Assembly (NCBI RefSeq): GCF_002028425.1
Contig: NZ_CP020042.1
Coordinates: 3,534,001 to 3,598,000, forward strand
DNA length: 64,000 nt
Direction of reading: 5' to 3'
Source of the DNA: Streptomyces katrae
GTDB lineage: Bacteria > Actinomycetota > Actinomycetes > Streptomycetales > Streptomycetaceae
The position numbers and the translations under genes were made by a program. Below, piece after piece: positions 36,539 to 44,523 of this stretch. Each line of letters starts with the position of its first letter. Within the stretch, counting starts at the first letter, position 1. The notes under the pieces are model-generated. The model ran no database searches, was not told where the DNA came from, and saw only the letters and a list, made by a program, of their open reading frames with translations.

Positions 36539-37996
36539 CTAGAACGGGAAAGTCGTCCGGCCGTGCTGCACGGAGATCCACTTCTGGGTGGTGAAGGCCT
36601 CCACGGTGGCCTCTCCGCCCAGCCGGCCCAGTCCCGAGGCCTTCTCGCCGCCGAAGGCGGTCAGCGGCTCGTCGCCGATGGTGGAGTCGTTGACGTGGAT
36701 CATCCCGGTCTCGATCCGCTGCGCGAAGCGGACCCCGCGCTCGACGTCACGGGTGTGCACCGCGCCGCTGAGCCCGTACGGGGTGGCGTTGGCCAGGCGC
36801 ACGGCCTCCTCCTCCCCGTCGAAGACCACCAGCAGGGCGACGGGGCCGAAGATCTCCTGCCCCAGCAGCGGGGAGTCCTCGGGGAGGCCGGCCAGGACGG
36901 TCGGCTCGACCAGGTTGCCGCGCGTAGAGCCCCGTACGAGGGCCGTGGCCCCGGACTCGACGGCGCGGTCCACGAGGGCGGTCAGGGCGTCGGCCTGGAA
37001 GGAGTTGATCAGGGGGCCGATGTGGGTGTCGGCCTCGCGCGGGTCGCCGGTCTTCAGGGCCCGGACCCGGGCGGTGAACTTCTCGGTGAACTCCCCGGCC
37101 ACGGCGGCGTCGACGAGGATCCGGTTGGCGGCCATGCAGACCTGGCCCTGGAAGACGAAACGGCTGAAGACAGCCGCGTCGACCGCGTAGTCGACGTCGG
37201 CGTCGTCGAGGACGACCAGGGCGCTGTTTCCGCTGAGCTCCAGGACGGTCCGCTTGAAGTGGCGGGCGGCGACCGCGCCGACGTGCCGGCCGGTGCGGTC
37301 GGAGCCGGCGAAGGAGATGACCTTCGGGACGGGGTGGGTGAGGATCGCGTCGCCGATCTCGGCGATGTCCGTGACCAGGACGTTCAGCAGGCCGGCGGGC
37401 AGGCCCGCGTCCTCGAAGATCTTGGCGATGATCCCGCCGCCGGAGACCGGGGCGTTCTGGTTGGGCTTGATGACCACGGCGTTGCCGAGGGCCAGCGCCG
37501 GGGCGACCGACTTCAGGGTCACCAGGAGCGGGAAGTTGAAGGGGCTGATCACGGCGACGACGCCGACGGGCAGGCGCTGGACGCGGTTCTCCTTGCCCGT
37601 GACCGTCGAGGGCAGGATGCGGCCCTCGGGGCGGACGGCCAGCCGGATCGCCTCGCGCAGGAACTCCATCGCGAGGTGGACCTCGTACTCGGCCTTGGGA
37701 CGGGTCCCGCCGAGCTCGTCGATCATCGCCTCGACGATCTCCTTCTGGCGCTCCTCGGTGATCCGGAGGGCGCGCTCCAGGACGGTGCGTCTCGCGTAGG
37801 GGCTGGTGGCGGCCCAGTCCCGCTGGGCCCGCTCGGCCGCCCGGTAGGCCCGGTCGACCTGCTCGACGGTGGCCACGGTGACGGCCGCCAGCTTCTCCCC
37901 GTTGTAGGGGTTGACGTCGATGATGTCCCACGAACCGGTGCCGGCCAGCCATTCGCCGTCTATGTACTGGTGAGCCAGGTCGGTGAATATGGACAT
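36539..37996 (-). CDS. Aldehyde dehydrogenase
   Basis: 485 residues, the standard ALDH length. NAD(P)-binding SPFNFPLLVTLKSVAPALAL, catalytic Glu ~254 in LELSGNSALVVLDDADVDYA, catalytic Cys ~287 in FQGQVCMAANRI, and IFGPVALLVVF. Most like the benzaldehyde/aromatic-aldehyde subgroup. AAGGGATGG precedes the ATG. Alone between tipA and the XRE regulator, with no partner suggesting a pathway. Confidence 0.93.
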   Translation of the reverse strand: MSIFTDLAHQYIDGEWLAGTGSWDIIDVNPYNGEKLAAVTVATVEQVDRAYRAAERAQRDWAATSPYARRTVLERALRITEERQKEIVEAMIDELGGTRPKAEYEVHLAMEFLREAIRLAVRPEGRILPSTVTGKENRVQRLPVGVVAVISPFNFPLLVTLKSVAPALALGNAVVIKPNQNAPVSGGGIIAKIFEDAGLPAGLLNVLVTDIAEIGDAILTHPVPKVISFAGSDRTGRHVGAVAARHFKRTVLELSGNSALVVLDDADVDYAVDAAVFSRFVFQGQVCMAANRILVDAAVAGEFTEKFTARVRALKTGDPREADTHIGPLINSFQADALTALVDRAVESGATALVRGSTRGNLVEPTVLAGLPEDSPLLGQEIFGPVALLVVFDGEEEAVRLANATPYGLSGAVHTRDVERGVRFAQRIETGMIHVNDSTIGDEPLTAFGGEKASGLGRLGGEATVEAFTTQKWISVQHGRTTFPF

Positions 37997-38099
37997 GCCA
38001 TCCCTTACTGCGAGCGCGCACCCCTGCGCTGCACCGGAGACCGATCTACTTCGTCTCGTTCTTCGTCGAGCACTGATCAGACGTCATAGTACGTGCGGT

Positions 38100-38960
38100 T
38101 CAAGACAGTTGGAGCAGTCCGCGCAGGAGATCCCGCGTCTGTCCGGGGTCGGGGCAGTCGGCCTGGAGCCGCTCCATCGCCCGTGCGTACTGCGCCACTT
38201 CCTCCTCCTTGTCCAGGTAGAGCGCGCTGGTGAGCTGTTCCAGATAGACGATGTCCTGGAGGTCCGACTCGGGGAAGCGCAGCAGGGTGAAGGCGCCGCT
38301 CTCGCCGGCGTGGCCGCCGAAGGAGAAGGGCATCACCTGCAGCTGCACGTTGGGCCGCTGGCTGATGTCGATCAGGTGTTCCAGCTGACCGCGCATCACG
38401 TCGCGGTCGCCGTACGGGCGGCGCAGCGCGGCCTCGTCGAGGACGGCGTGGAAGACGGGCGCGTTCTCGGAGACGAGGACCTTCTGGCGCTCCAGGCGCA
38501 GCGCGACCCGGCGGTCGATCTCCGCGGCGGAGGCGTTCGGCATGCCGCGCTTGACGACGGCCTGGGCGTAGGCCTCGGTCTGGAGGAGGCCGTGGATGAA
38601 CTGGACCTCGTAGATGCGGATGAGGGAGGCCGCGCCCTCCAGCCCGATGTAGGTCTGGAACCACCCGGGGAGCACGTCGCCGTAACTGTGCCACCAGCCC
38701 GCGGCGTTGGCCTCGCGGACCAGCCCCAGCAGGGACTCCCGCTCCGCGCCGTCGGTGACCCCGTAGAGGGTCAGCAGGTCTTCGACGTCCCTGGCCTTGA
38801 AGCTCACCCTTCCCAACTCCAAGCGGCTGATCTTCGATTCGGATGCGCGGATCGAGTAGCCGGCCGCCTCACGGGTGATGCCGCGGGATTCTCGGAGTCG
38901 CCTGAGCTGTGAGCCCAGGAGGATGCGGCGCACCACAGAACCGCTGGCTTCTGCGGTCAC
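38100..38960 (-). CDS. XRE regulator with DUF5753 domain (WhiJ-like)
   Basis: 286 residues from GTG 38960, preceded by GGGAGGG; ATG 38978 upstream lacks a good ribosome binding site. HTH at residues ~10-68 (LGSQLRRLRESRGITREAAG, RASESKISRLELGRVSF), then the DUF5753 sensor-like domain (VQFIHGLLQTEAYAQAVV, LDEAALRRPYGDRDVMRGQL). WhiJ-type proteins regulate development in Streptomyces and are usually encoded beside small DUF397 proteins and RsbW-like ATPases, as here. Confidence 0.93.
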   Translation of the reverse strand: MTAEASGSVVRRILLGSQLRRLRESRGITREAAGYSIRASESKISRLELGRVSFKARDVEDLLTLYGVTDGAERESLLGLVREANAAGWWHSYGDVLPGWFQTYIGLEGAASLIRIYEVQFIHGLLQTEAYAQAVVKRGMPNASAAEIDRRVALRLERQKVLVSENAPVFHAVLDEAALRRPYGDRDVMRGQLEHLIDISQRPNVQLQVMPFSFGGHAGESGAFTLLRFPESDLQDIVYLEQLTSALYLDKEEEVAQYARAMERLQADCPDPGQTRDLLRGLLQLS

Positions 38961-39319
38961 TAGTACTGCCCTCCCCATCGCAATGGTGTGCGCGTGGTGT
39001 GCGCGTGCCTCGTCGGGGCCCCCGTATGCCCGGTGCCGCAGTCTGCCACCAAAACGCAGCGGCCCGTACTCGTTCTGTAACGGAATCCGGCGACCCGGAA
39101 AAGAAGTCCGTAAGTATGCGTAGGAAGAAATGAGCAAGAACCGTCACGGGAGTGGACAGGTCCGGCGCGTGCACGTGCATCTGCCCTTGCATCCGGCTTC
39201 GCCATTCGGAACGATGGTGCCGCGCACCTGCGTGCTCTTCGCGCCGGCGCCGGACCCACCCCGCAGTTCTCTTTGGCCGAAGCCGACCGCTTCGTCCGCG
39301 AATCCCGGGAGTGCCTCGC
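38961..39319. other. 359-bp intergenic region of the regulatory trio
   Basis: Divergent gap between the XRE regulator and the ATPase gene. It holds promoter space for both and the first copy of a 28-bp repeat at 39165-39192. Base composition is less GC-rich around 39060-39135. I see no supported gene here. Confidence 0.6.
39165..39192 (+). repeat. 28-bp inverted repeat, left copy
   Basis: Starts GCGCGTGCACGTGCATCTGC and ends CCTTGCAT, with the palindrome TGCACGTGCA at 39170-39179. The reverse complement at 40254-40281 matches at 27 of 28 positions. Lies 128 nt upstream of the ATPase start. Confidence 0.9.
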
Positions 39320-39835
39320 ATGGGGACGATTGGATCGGTCATGCTCGAGCCGTTACGGCAGGGGCTGCCCCCGGTCGATCCCACGGCCGTCTCCGGGTCC
39401 GCCTCCTGCGCTCTGCCGGCCCGCTTCGAAGCGGTGCGGGGCGCCCGCTCCTTCACCAGATCGACCTTGTCCCAGTGGGACCTGGACGACCGCTTCGACG
39501 ACGTCGCGCTGGTGGTCTCCGAACTCGTCACCAACGCGCTGCGGCACGCCCTGCCCGACGACGCGCGGCCCCGCGGCGGCGAACAGCCGGAGTCGGCGGC
39601 GGTGCGGCTGCACCTGATGCGGTGGAGCACCCGGCTGGTGTGCGCGGTGCGGGATCCGAGCGAGGACCGGCCGGGGGGCTCGTTCGCGCCCGAGCGCACG
39701 GACGAGAACTGCGACCTGGAGTCGGGGCGGGGACTGTTCCTGGTGGACTCCTACAGCGACAGCTGGGGCTGGCACCCGCTCGCGGGACGGCTCACCGGCA
39801 AGGTGGTCTGGGCGCTGTTCCTGCTCCGGGACTGA
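39320..39835 (+). CDS. GHKL ATPase (RsbW-like serine kinase/anti-sigma type)
   Basis: 171 residues from ATG 39320 (MGTIGSVMLEPLRQG), with CGGGAG upstream. ATP-fold boxes: ELVTNALRHALP (N box), CAVRDPSEDRP (G1) and LESGRGLFLVDSYSDSWGWH (G2). A family expanded in Streptomyces that includes RsbW-type anti-sigma kinases and AbaA/WhiJ-locus partners. Context with XRE-DUF5753 and DUF397 genes suggests a shared regulatory module. Confidence 0.9.
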   Translation: MGTIGSVMLEPLRQGLPPVDPTAVSGSASCALPARFEAVRGARSFTRSTLSQWDLDDRFDDVALVVSELVTNALRHALPDDARPRGGEQPESAAVRLHLMRWSTRLVCAVRDPSEDRPGGSFAPERTDENCDLESGRGLFLVDSYSDSWGWHPLAGRLTGKVVWALFLLRD

Positions 39836-39911
39836 CCGCCCCCGCCCCGCCGGGGGCCGGTACGCGCACACACGACTGGCCGGGCCCGATCCTTTCGATC
39901 GGTCCCGGCCA

Positions 39912-39923
39912 GTGCACGTGCAT
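39912..39923. repeat. Partial copy of the inverted-repeat core
   Basis: GTGCACGTGCAT, the 12-base core of the 28-bp repeats, sits between the convergent ends of the ATPase and DUF397 genes. Confidence 0.65.
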
Positions 39924-39947
39924 GGCCTGATCTCCCGCGCCGTACCT

Positions 39948-40193
39948 TCAGCCGATCAGATGATCGAACTCGCCGTCCTTGACGCCCAGCAGCAGCGCCT
40001 CTATCTCGGCCGGCGTGTAGACGAGCGCCGGACCGTCGGGGAAGCGCGAGTTGCGCATGGCGACGTCGCCGCCGGGCAGTTTGGCGAACTCCACGCAGGA
40101 ACCCTGCGAGTTGCTGTGTCTGCTCTTCTGCCAGGTCAGCTCATACAGGGAAGTGAGTTCTGCAGCTGCCGTCCCGTTGTACGCGTGGTCCAC
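39948..40193 (-). CDS. DUF397 protein
   Basis: 81 residues. DUF397 signatures: LTWQKSRHSNSQGSCVEFAK, VAMRNSRFPDGPALVYTPAE and FDHLIG. DUF397 proteins are encoded beside XRE-DUF5753 regulators and are thought to be their small partners, acting in toxin-antitoxin-like or developmental control. Transcribed toward the ATPase gene; its upstream region holds the right copy of the 28-bp repeat. Confidence 0.93.
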   Translation of the reverse strand: MDHAYNGTAAAELTSLYELTWQKSRHSNSQGSCVEFAKLPGGDVAMRNSRFPDGPALVYTPAEIEALLLGVKDGEFDHLIG

Positions 40194-40519
40194 AGGAAGC
40201 CCCCGATAGTGCAGATGTCAACTCCACCGGATCATAGCTGTGTTCACCATCGCATGCATGGGCAGATGCACGTGCACGCGCGGTGCCGCAGCGGTCACCG
40301 TCAGGGGCGGAGGGCCTGCACGACCTCGTCCAGCGAGTCCGGCAACCACTCCGCCGCCTGGCGTACGACGCCCGTTTCCGGCGGTCGGTTCCCCCGTTCC
40401 CCCGCGGTTTTCAGGACTTCTTCAGATTTGTGCGCACCCCTTGCGGCCCTGTTCGATGACCAAGACCATCGTTCCTGCCCCAGCCTCCCCGGCGCCCTCG
40501 ACCCAAGAAGTAGGTACCC
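40194..40519. other. 326-bp intergenic region before tatA
   Basis: Between the divergent DUF397 and TatA genes. It contains the right copy of the 28-bp repeat (40254-40281), 61 nt upstream of the DUF397 start. No convincing gene is visible. Confidence 0.55.
40254..40281 (-). repeat. 28-bp inverted repeat, right copy
   Basis: Reverse complement of the 39165-39192 copy with one mismatch. TGCACGTGCA core at 40267-40276. Confidence 0.9.
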
Positions 40520-40696
40520 ATGCTCCGCAACGGCCTGGAGCCCTGGCACCTGATCATCGTCCTGGTGGTCTGCCTGATGCTGTTCGGTTCGAAGAAGCTG
40601 CCCGACATGGCCCGCTCCCTGGGCAAGTCGGCCCGCATCCTGAAGTCGGAAGCCCGCGCGATGCGCTCGGAGAACACCACCCAGGACCCAGCCTAG
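40520..40696 (+). CDS. tatA: Short TatA/E-family protein
   Basis: 58 residues from ATG 40520. One N-terminal membrane helix (EPWHLIIVLVVCLMLF), the FGSKKLPDMARSLGKS amphipathic hinge diagnostic of TatA, and a short charged tail. Forms the protein-conducting oligomer of the twin-arginine export pathway. Smaller than the main Streptomyces TatA (about 95 residues), and no tatB or tatC lies nearby, so it is probably a secondary TatA. The stop codon directly abuts the stop of the convergent DUF2786 gene. Confidence 0.87.
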   Translation: MLRNGLEPWHLIIVLVVCLMLFGSKKLPDMARSLGKSARILKSEARAMRSENTTQDPA

Positions 40697-41866
40697 CTAC
40701 GGCAGCGAGGGCCGCTTGCCTCCCATGTGCGCGGCGTCGGCGGCCGCGGTCCCGTCCTCCCAGCCCGCGTGGTCGCTGGCCCCGCGCAGCCGGGTGGTGG
40801 TGGTCCGCGGGAACATCTCGTCGGCCCGCGAGGTGACCGCCACGTCCCTGGCCAGCAGGGCGGGGAGGTAGTCGGGCGCCTCCCCGGCCGTGTGCTCGGC
40901 GGTCTCGGCGAGGCGCCGGCCGAGCCGGCTGGCGTACGCGAGCAGGAACGACTGCCGGAAGGTCTTGGTCCGCTTGCGCCCGCCGGCCCGCTGGGCGGCC
41001 TCGGCCCGCGTCATGGCGGCCGTGCCCTGCACGAGCAGCGAGGTGTACAGCAGCTCGACGGCCTCCAGGTCGCTCTCGAACCCGACGACGGTCGAGAACC
41101 CGAAGGCGCTGTTCCACACCGCCCGGCAGCGGTTGGCGGTGGCCACCGCGTCCAGCAGGACCGCCTTCGCCTCCTCGTACGGGGGCTCCACCCCGATCCG
41201 GCAGGCCCCGGGCACCTGCACCGGCCCGCCGCCGCGCACCGCGAGCAGTGCCTCGTCCACGGTGTGCCGCGCCATCAGCTCCTGGGCCTTGGCGCTGAGG
41301 GCCTCGGCCTCCTCCGGATAGGTGGTCGCCTCGGCCTTGGCGAGCAGCGCCCGGATCCGCCCGAGCATCCGCGGCTCGATGTGCGCGTGCTCCGCGAGGT
41401 CCCCCGCCGGATCCCCCGGGACGGGCCCCACCGGCTCGACGGACGGCAGCCGGACCAGCAGCCGGTACAGCTCCAGGACGGCGGTGGCCAGGGTGAACCG
41501 GTCGGCCCGCTCACGCCGCGCGAGCCCGTCGGCGTACGCCTCGTCCCCGGACCACCACACCTCCCCGGCGCCCCACCCGTCGGGCAGCCGCCCGTACCGC
41601 CGCGCCTCGGCGGCGACCAGGTCCCCGAGGACCCGCTGGTGCACCTCCCCGAGGTCCCGCCGCACGAGCCGCTCCACGTCCGCGGGCCGCCACCCCCGCT
41701 CCCAGGCCCGCCGCAGAAACCCTTCCCCCCGCCGGACCAGCTCCCGCCCGACGTCCCCCCACACCCCGGCGGCCAGCACGGAGGCCCCGCTGTCGAGCCC
41801 GGCATCGTCCTGGGCGTACAAGGCGGCGGCGAATGCCCGGTCAACCAGGCCGACGATCTCACTCAC
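40697..41866 (-). CDS. DUF2786-domain protein
   Basis: 389 residues, GTG start. The DUF2786 motif is RIRALLAKAEATTYPEEAEALSAKAQELMARH at about residues 170-200. Downstream is a DUF7168-like region (ANRCRAVWNSAFGFSTVVGFE). Often seen in phage and mobile contexts as well as on chromosomes; function unknown. Its last base is adjacent to the last base of tatA. Confidence 0.88.
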   Translation of the reverse strand: MSEIVGLVDRAFAAALYAQDDAGLDSGASVLAAGVWGDVGRELVRRGEGFLRRAWERGWRPADVERLVRRDLGEVHQRVLGDLVAAEARRYGRLPDGWGAGEVWWSGDEAYADGLARRERADRFTLATAVLELYRLLVRLPSVEPVGPVPGDPAGDLAEHAHIEPRMLGRIRALLAKAEATTYPEEAEALSAKAQELMARHTVDEALLAVRGGGPVQVPGACRIGVEPPYEEAKAVLLDAVATANRCRAVWNSAFGFSTVVGFESDLEAVELLYTSLLVQGTAAMTRAEAAQRAGGRKRTKTFRQSFLLAYASRLGRRLAETAEHTAGEAPDYLPALLARDVAVTSRADEMFPRTTTTRLRGASDHAGWEDGTAAADAAHMGGKRPSLP

Positions 41867-41912
41867 CCCTTCAGGGTGCCACGCCCCCTGAACGGCCCCG
41901 CCGGCGATCGAG

Positions 41913-41990
41913 GCGCCGGGTCAGGGGCGGAGCCCCTGGAAACGGAGAAAGGGCGGGGCGGGGAGCCGGCCCCGCGCAGCGGCCCCCTGT
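41913..41990. repeat. GC-rich intergenic repeat, copy B
   Basis: AGGGGCGGAGCCCCT hairpin, then GGGCGGGGCGGGGAG and CCGCGCAGCGG: same order as the copy at 12430-12505. Confidence 0.55.
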
Positions 41991-42016
41991 CAGCCCCCGG
42001 TGGGACACTCGCACTC

Positions 42017-43725
42017 GTGAGCGACCACCCCACCCCCTGGGCCCTGACCGAAGCCCCCGACGGCCGATGGCACGCCACCCCGGTCCCCCCGCCCCCCACG
42101 GGCCCCCTCACCTTCGCCACCCCCGCGGAAGCGATCCGCACCGCACCCCCCGCCACCCGTTGGATCTGGCGCTCCACCCCCGCCGTCTACCCCCGCCTCC
42201 TCGCCGCCGGCCTCCGCGTGGACCGCTGCTACGACATCGAGGACGCCGAGCACCTCCTCCTCGGCCACGAGGGCCGCTCCGGCGAACCCCGCTCGGCCGC
42301 CGCCGCCTGGGCCCGCCTCACCGGCGCCCCCGTCCCCCGGACCCCCCGCAGCGCGCCGCCGCCACCGCCCGCACGCAGGACTCCCTCTTCGACGCCGCCG
42401 GCCTCGCCGACCCGCACCACCACGGCGCCGGCGCCCTCCCCCTCGACGCCCTCCTCGCCGTCCACGCCGACCAGGCCCGCCGGCACGCCGCCACCGCCCA
42501 CCCCGACCGGCTCCGCCTCCTCACCGCCGCCGAGTCGGCGGCCTTCCTCATCGCCGCCGAGATGCACCACACCGGCCTGCCCTGGCGGGCCGACGTCCAC
42601 CGCGCCCTGCTCACCGAGCTGCTCGGCGAGCGCTACGCCGGCGGCGGCGAACCCCGCCGCCTGGCCCAGCTGGCCGACGAGGTCTCCGCCGCGTTCGGCC
42701 GGCGGGTCCGCCCCGACCTGCCCGCCGACGTGGTCAAGGCGTTCGCCGAGGCCGGGATCAAACTCCGCTCGACCCGCCGCTGGGAGCTCCAGGAGGTCGA
42801 CCACCCGGCGGTCGCGCCGCTCCTCCTCTACAAGAAGCTGTACCGGATCTACACCGCCCACGGCTGGTCCTGGCTCACCGACTGGGTCCACGACGGCCGC
42901 TTCCGCCCCGAGTTCGTCCCCGCCGGCACCCTCACCGGCCGCTGGGTCACCCACGGCGGCGGGGCCCTGCAGATCCCCAAGGTGATCCGCCGGGCCGTCG
43001 TCGCCGATCCGGGCTGGCGGCTCGTCGTCGCCGACGCCGACCAGATGGAGCCGCGCGTCCTCGCCGCGATCTCCCGCGACCCCGCCTTCATGGAGGTGGC
43101 CGGCCGCCCGGAGGACCTCTACACGGCCGTCTCCCGCCAGACCTTCTCCGGCGACCGGGAGAAGGCCAAGATCGCCGTGCTGGGCGCGGTCTACGGCCAG
43201 ACCTCCGGCGACGGCCTCAAGAACCTCGCCGCCCTCCGCCGCCGCTTCCCCCGCGCGGTGGCCTACGTGGACGACGCGGCCCGCGCCGGCGAGGAGGGCC
43301 GCCTGGTACGCACCTGGCTGGGCCGCACCTGCCCGCCCCCGGCCGACGCCGACGGGGACGGCGAGGCCGGCATCCCCCAGGACCGCGACGACGAGGCCGC
43401 CACCGCCTGGACCCCGTCCTACGCCTCGACCGACACCCGCGCCCGGGGCCGCTTCACCCGCAACTTCGTCGTCCAGGGCAGCGCCGCCGACTGGGCCCTG
43501 CTGATGCTCGCGGCACTGCGCCAGGCCACCGCCGGCATGCGTGCGGAGCTGGTGTTCTTCCAGCACGACGAGGTGATCGTGCACTGCCCGGCCGAGGAGG
43601 CCGAGGCCGTCGCCGAGGCGATCCGCGCGGCGGGCGACCGCGCGGGCCGCATCGCCTTCGGCGACACCCCCGTCCGCTTCCCGTTCACGACGGCGATCGT
43701 GGAGTGCTACGCGGACGCGAAATAG
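42017..43725 (+). pseudogene. Family-A DNA polymerase (bifunctional exo/pol) with a frameshift
   Basis: Starts at GTG 42017 (VSDHPTPWALTEAPDGRWHA). The N-terminal part follows the degenerate 3'-5' exonuclease domain of Streptomyces PolA-like bifunctional proteins (TRWIWRSTPAVYPRLLAAGL, CYDIEDAEHLLLGHEGRSGE). At about 42334-42340 the frame must shift by one base in a C-run (GTCCCCCGGACCCCCC) to continue as PDPPQRAAATARTQDSLFDA. Polymerase motifs are all intact: motif A DADQMEPRVLA, motif B KIAVLGAVYGQT, motif C FQHDEVIVH. One missing C restores a ~569-residue protein, so this may be a true frameshift, a slippage site or a sequencing error. Confidence 0.75.
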
Positions 43726-43731
43726 AAAAGA

Positions 43732-44196
43732 TCAACCGAGCTCACGGAAGTAGATGTAGTACCCCTCCCGGACGAACCCCTCCGACTCGTACAGCCCCTG
43801 CGCGACCTCGTTGGCGAACCCGGTCTCCAGCTGCACGCCCGCCACCCCGGCCTCCCGCGCCCGCTCCAGCACCTCGCGCAGCAGCGTCCGGCCGGCGCCG
43901 CCACGACGCCCCGCCGGCGCCACGTACAGATCGCCCAGCACCCAGATCGGCCGCATCGCCAGCGACGAGAACGTCCGGTAGACCTGCGCGAACCCGACCG
44001 TCCCCGCCCCCTCCACCTCGGCGAGCAGCACCAGCGACTCGTCCTTGGCGATCCGCTCGGCGAGGAACTCCCGGGGCCGGCCCGGCTCCTCGACCGCCAC
44101 CTCGTAGAAGTCCAGGTACCCCCGGAACAGCTCGGCGGCCGCATCGAGATCCGCCTCCCCGGCGACCCGAACGACAACCCCGCCCTGCTCAGCCAT
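43732..44196 (-). CDS. GNAT-family N-acetyltransferase
   Basis: 154 residues from ATG 44196, with GAGGAG upstream. Acetyl-CoA loop VAPAGRRGGAGRTLLREVL and core strands WVLGDLYV and GVQLETGFANEVAQGLYES. Substrate not predictable. Ends 7 nt from the convergent polymerase gene. Confidence 0.9.
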   Translation of the reverse strand: MAEQGGVVVRVAGEADLDAAAELFRGYLDFYEVAVEEPGRPREFLAERIAKDESLVLLAEVEGAGTVGFAQVYRTFSSLAMRPIWVLGDLYVAPAGRRGGAGRTLLREVLERAREAGVAGVQLETGFANEVAQGLYESEGFVREGYYIYFRELG

Positions 44197-44247
44197 CCGA
44201 CACTCCTCGCTCACTCGTTCCTGACCGCCCATGGTGACCCGGGCCCC

Positions 44248-44511
44248 TCACCTCGTCCCGTCCTCTCCCGGCTCGGGCAGGGGCTCGGCCCTGCCGTCGG
44301 GGTGGATGAGCAGGCGCACCGCACCGCCGTAGCGGTCGTCGGTGACGACCGCCGGGGTCGGCGCGCCGAGCTGCTGGGCGCGCTGCTGGAGGATGCCTAT
44401 GACGACGTCCTGGATGTTCCCGAACGGCGGGGCCGTCACGGGAACCCCGTCGATCAGGCCGGCGTGGTGGGAGAAGACGCGGACTTCCGCGGCCGGAGGG
44501 GTGGGCTGCAC
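44248..44511 (-). CDS. Small conserved hypothetical protein
   Basis: 87 residues, GTG start with AAAGGCG upstream, 12 nt after the stop of the WhiB-like gene, so they are likely cotranscribed. Contains ILQQRAQQLGAPTPAVVTDD and LLIHPDGRAEPLPEPGED. No recognisable domain. Confidence 0.65.
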   Translation of the reverse strand: MQPTPPAAEVRVFSHHAGLIDGVPVTAPPFGNIQDVVIGILQQRAQQLGAPTPAVVTDDRYGGAVRLLIHPDGRAEPLPEPGEDGTR

Positions 44512-44523
44512 GGCGTTCGCCTT

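Noticed and set aside
38975..39010. GTGCGCGTG repeats upstream of the XRE gene
   Set aside because: Resemble but do not match the TGCACGTGCA core; low-complexity G/C/T sequence explains them.
41833..42330. Upstream part of the polymerase frame from 41833
   Set aside because: Arg/Pro/His-rich shadow; the true N-terminal exonuclease-like domain is in the frame starting at 42017.
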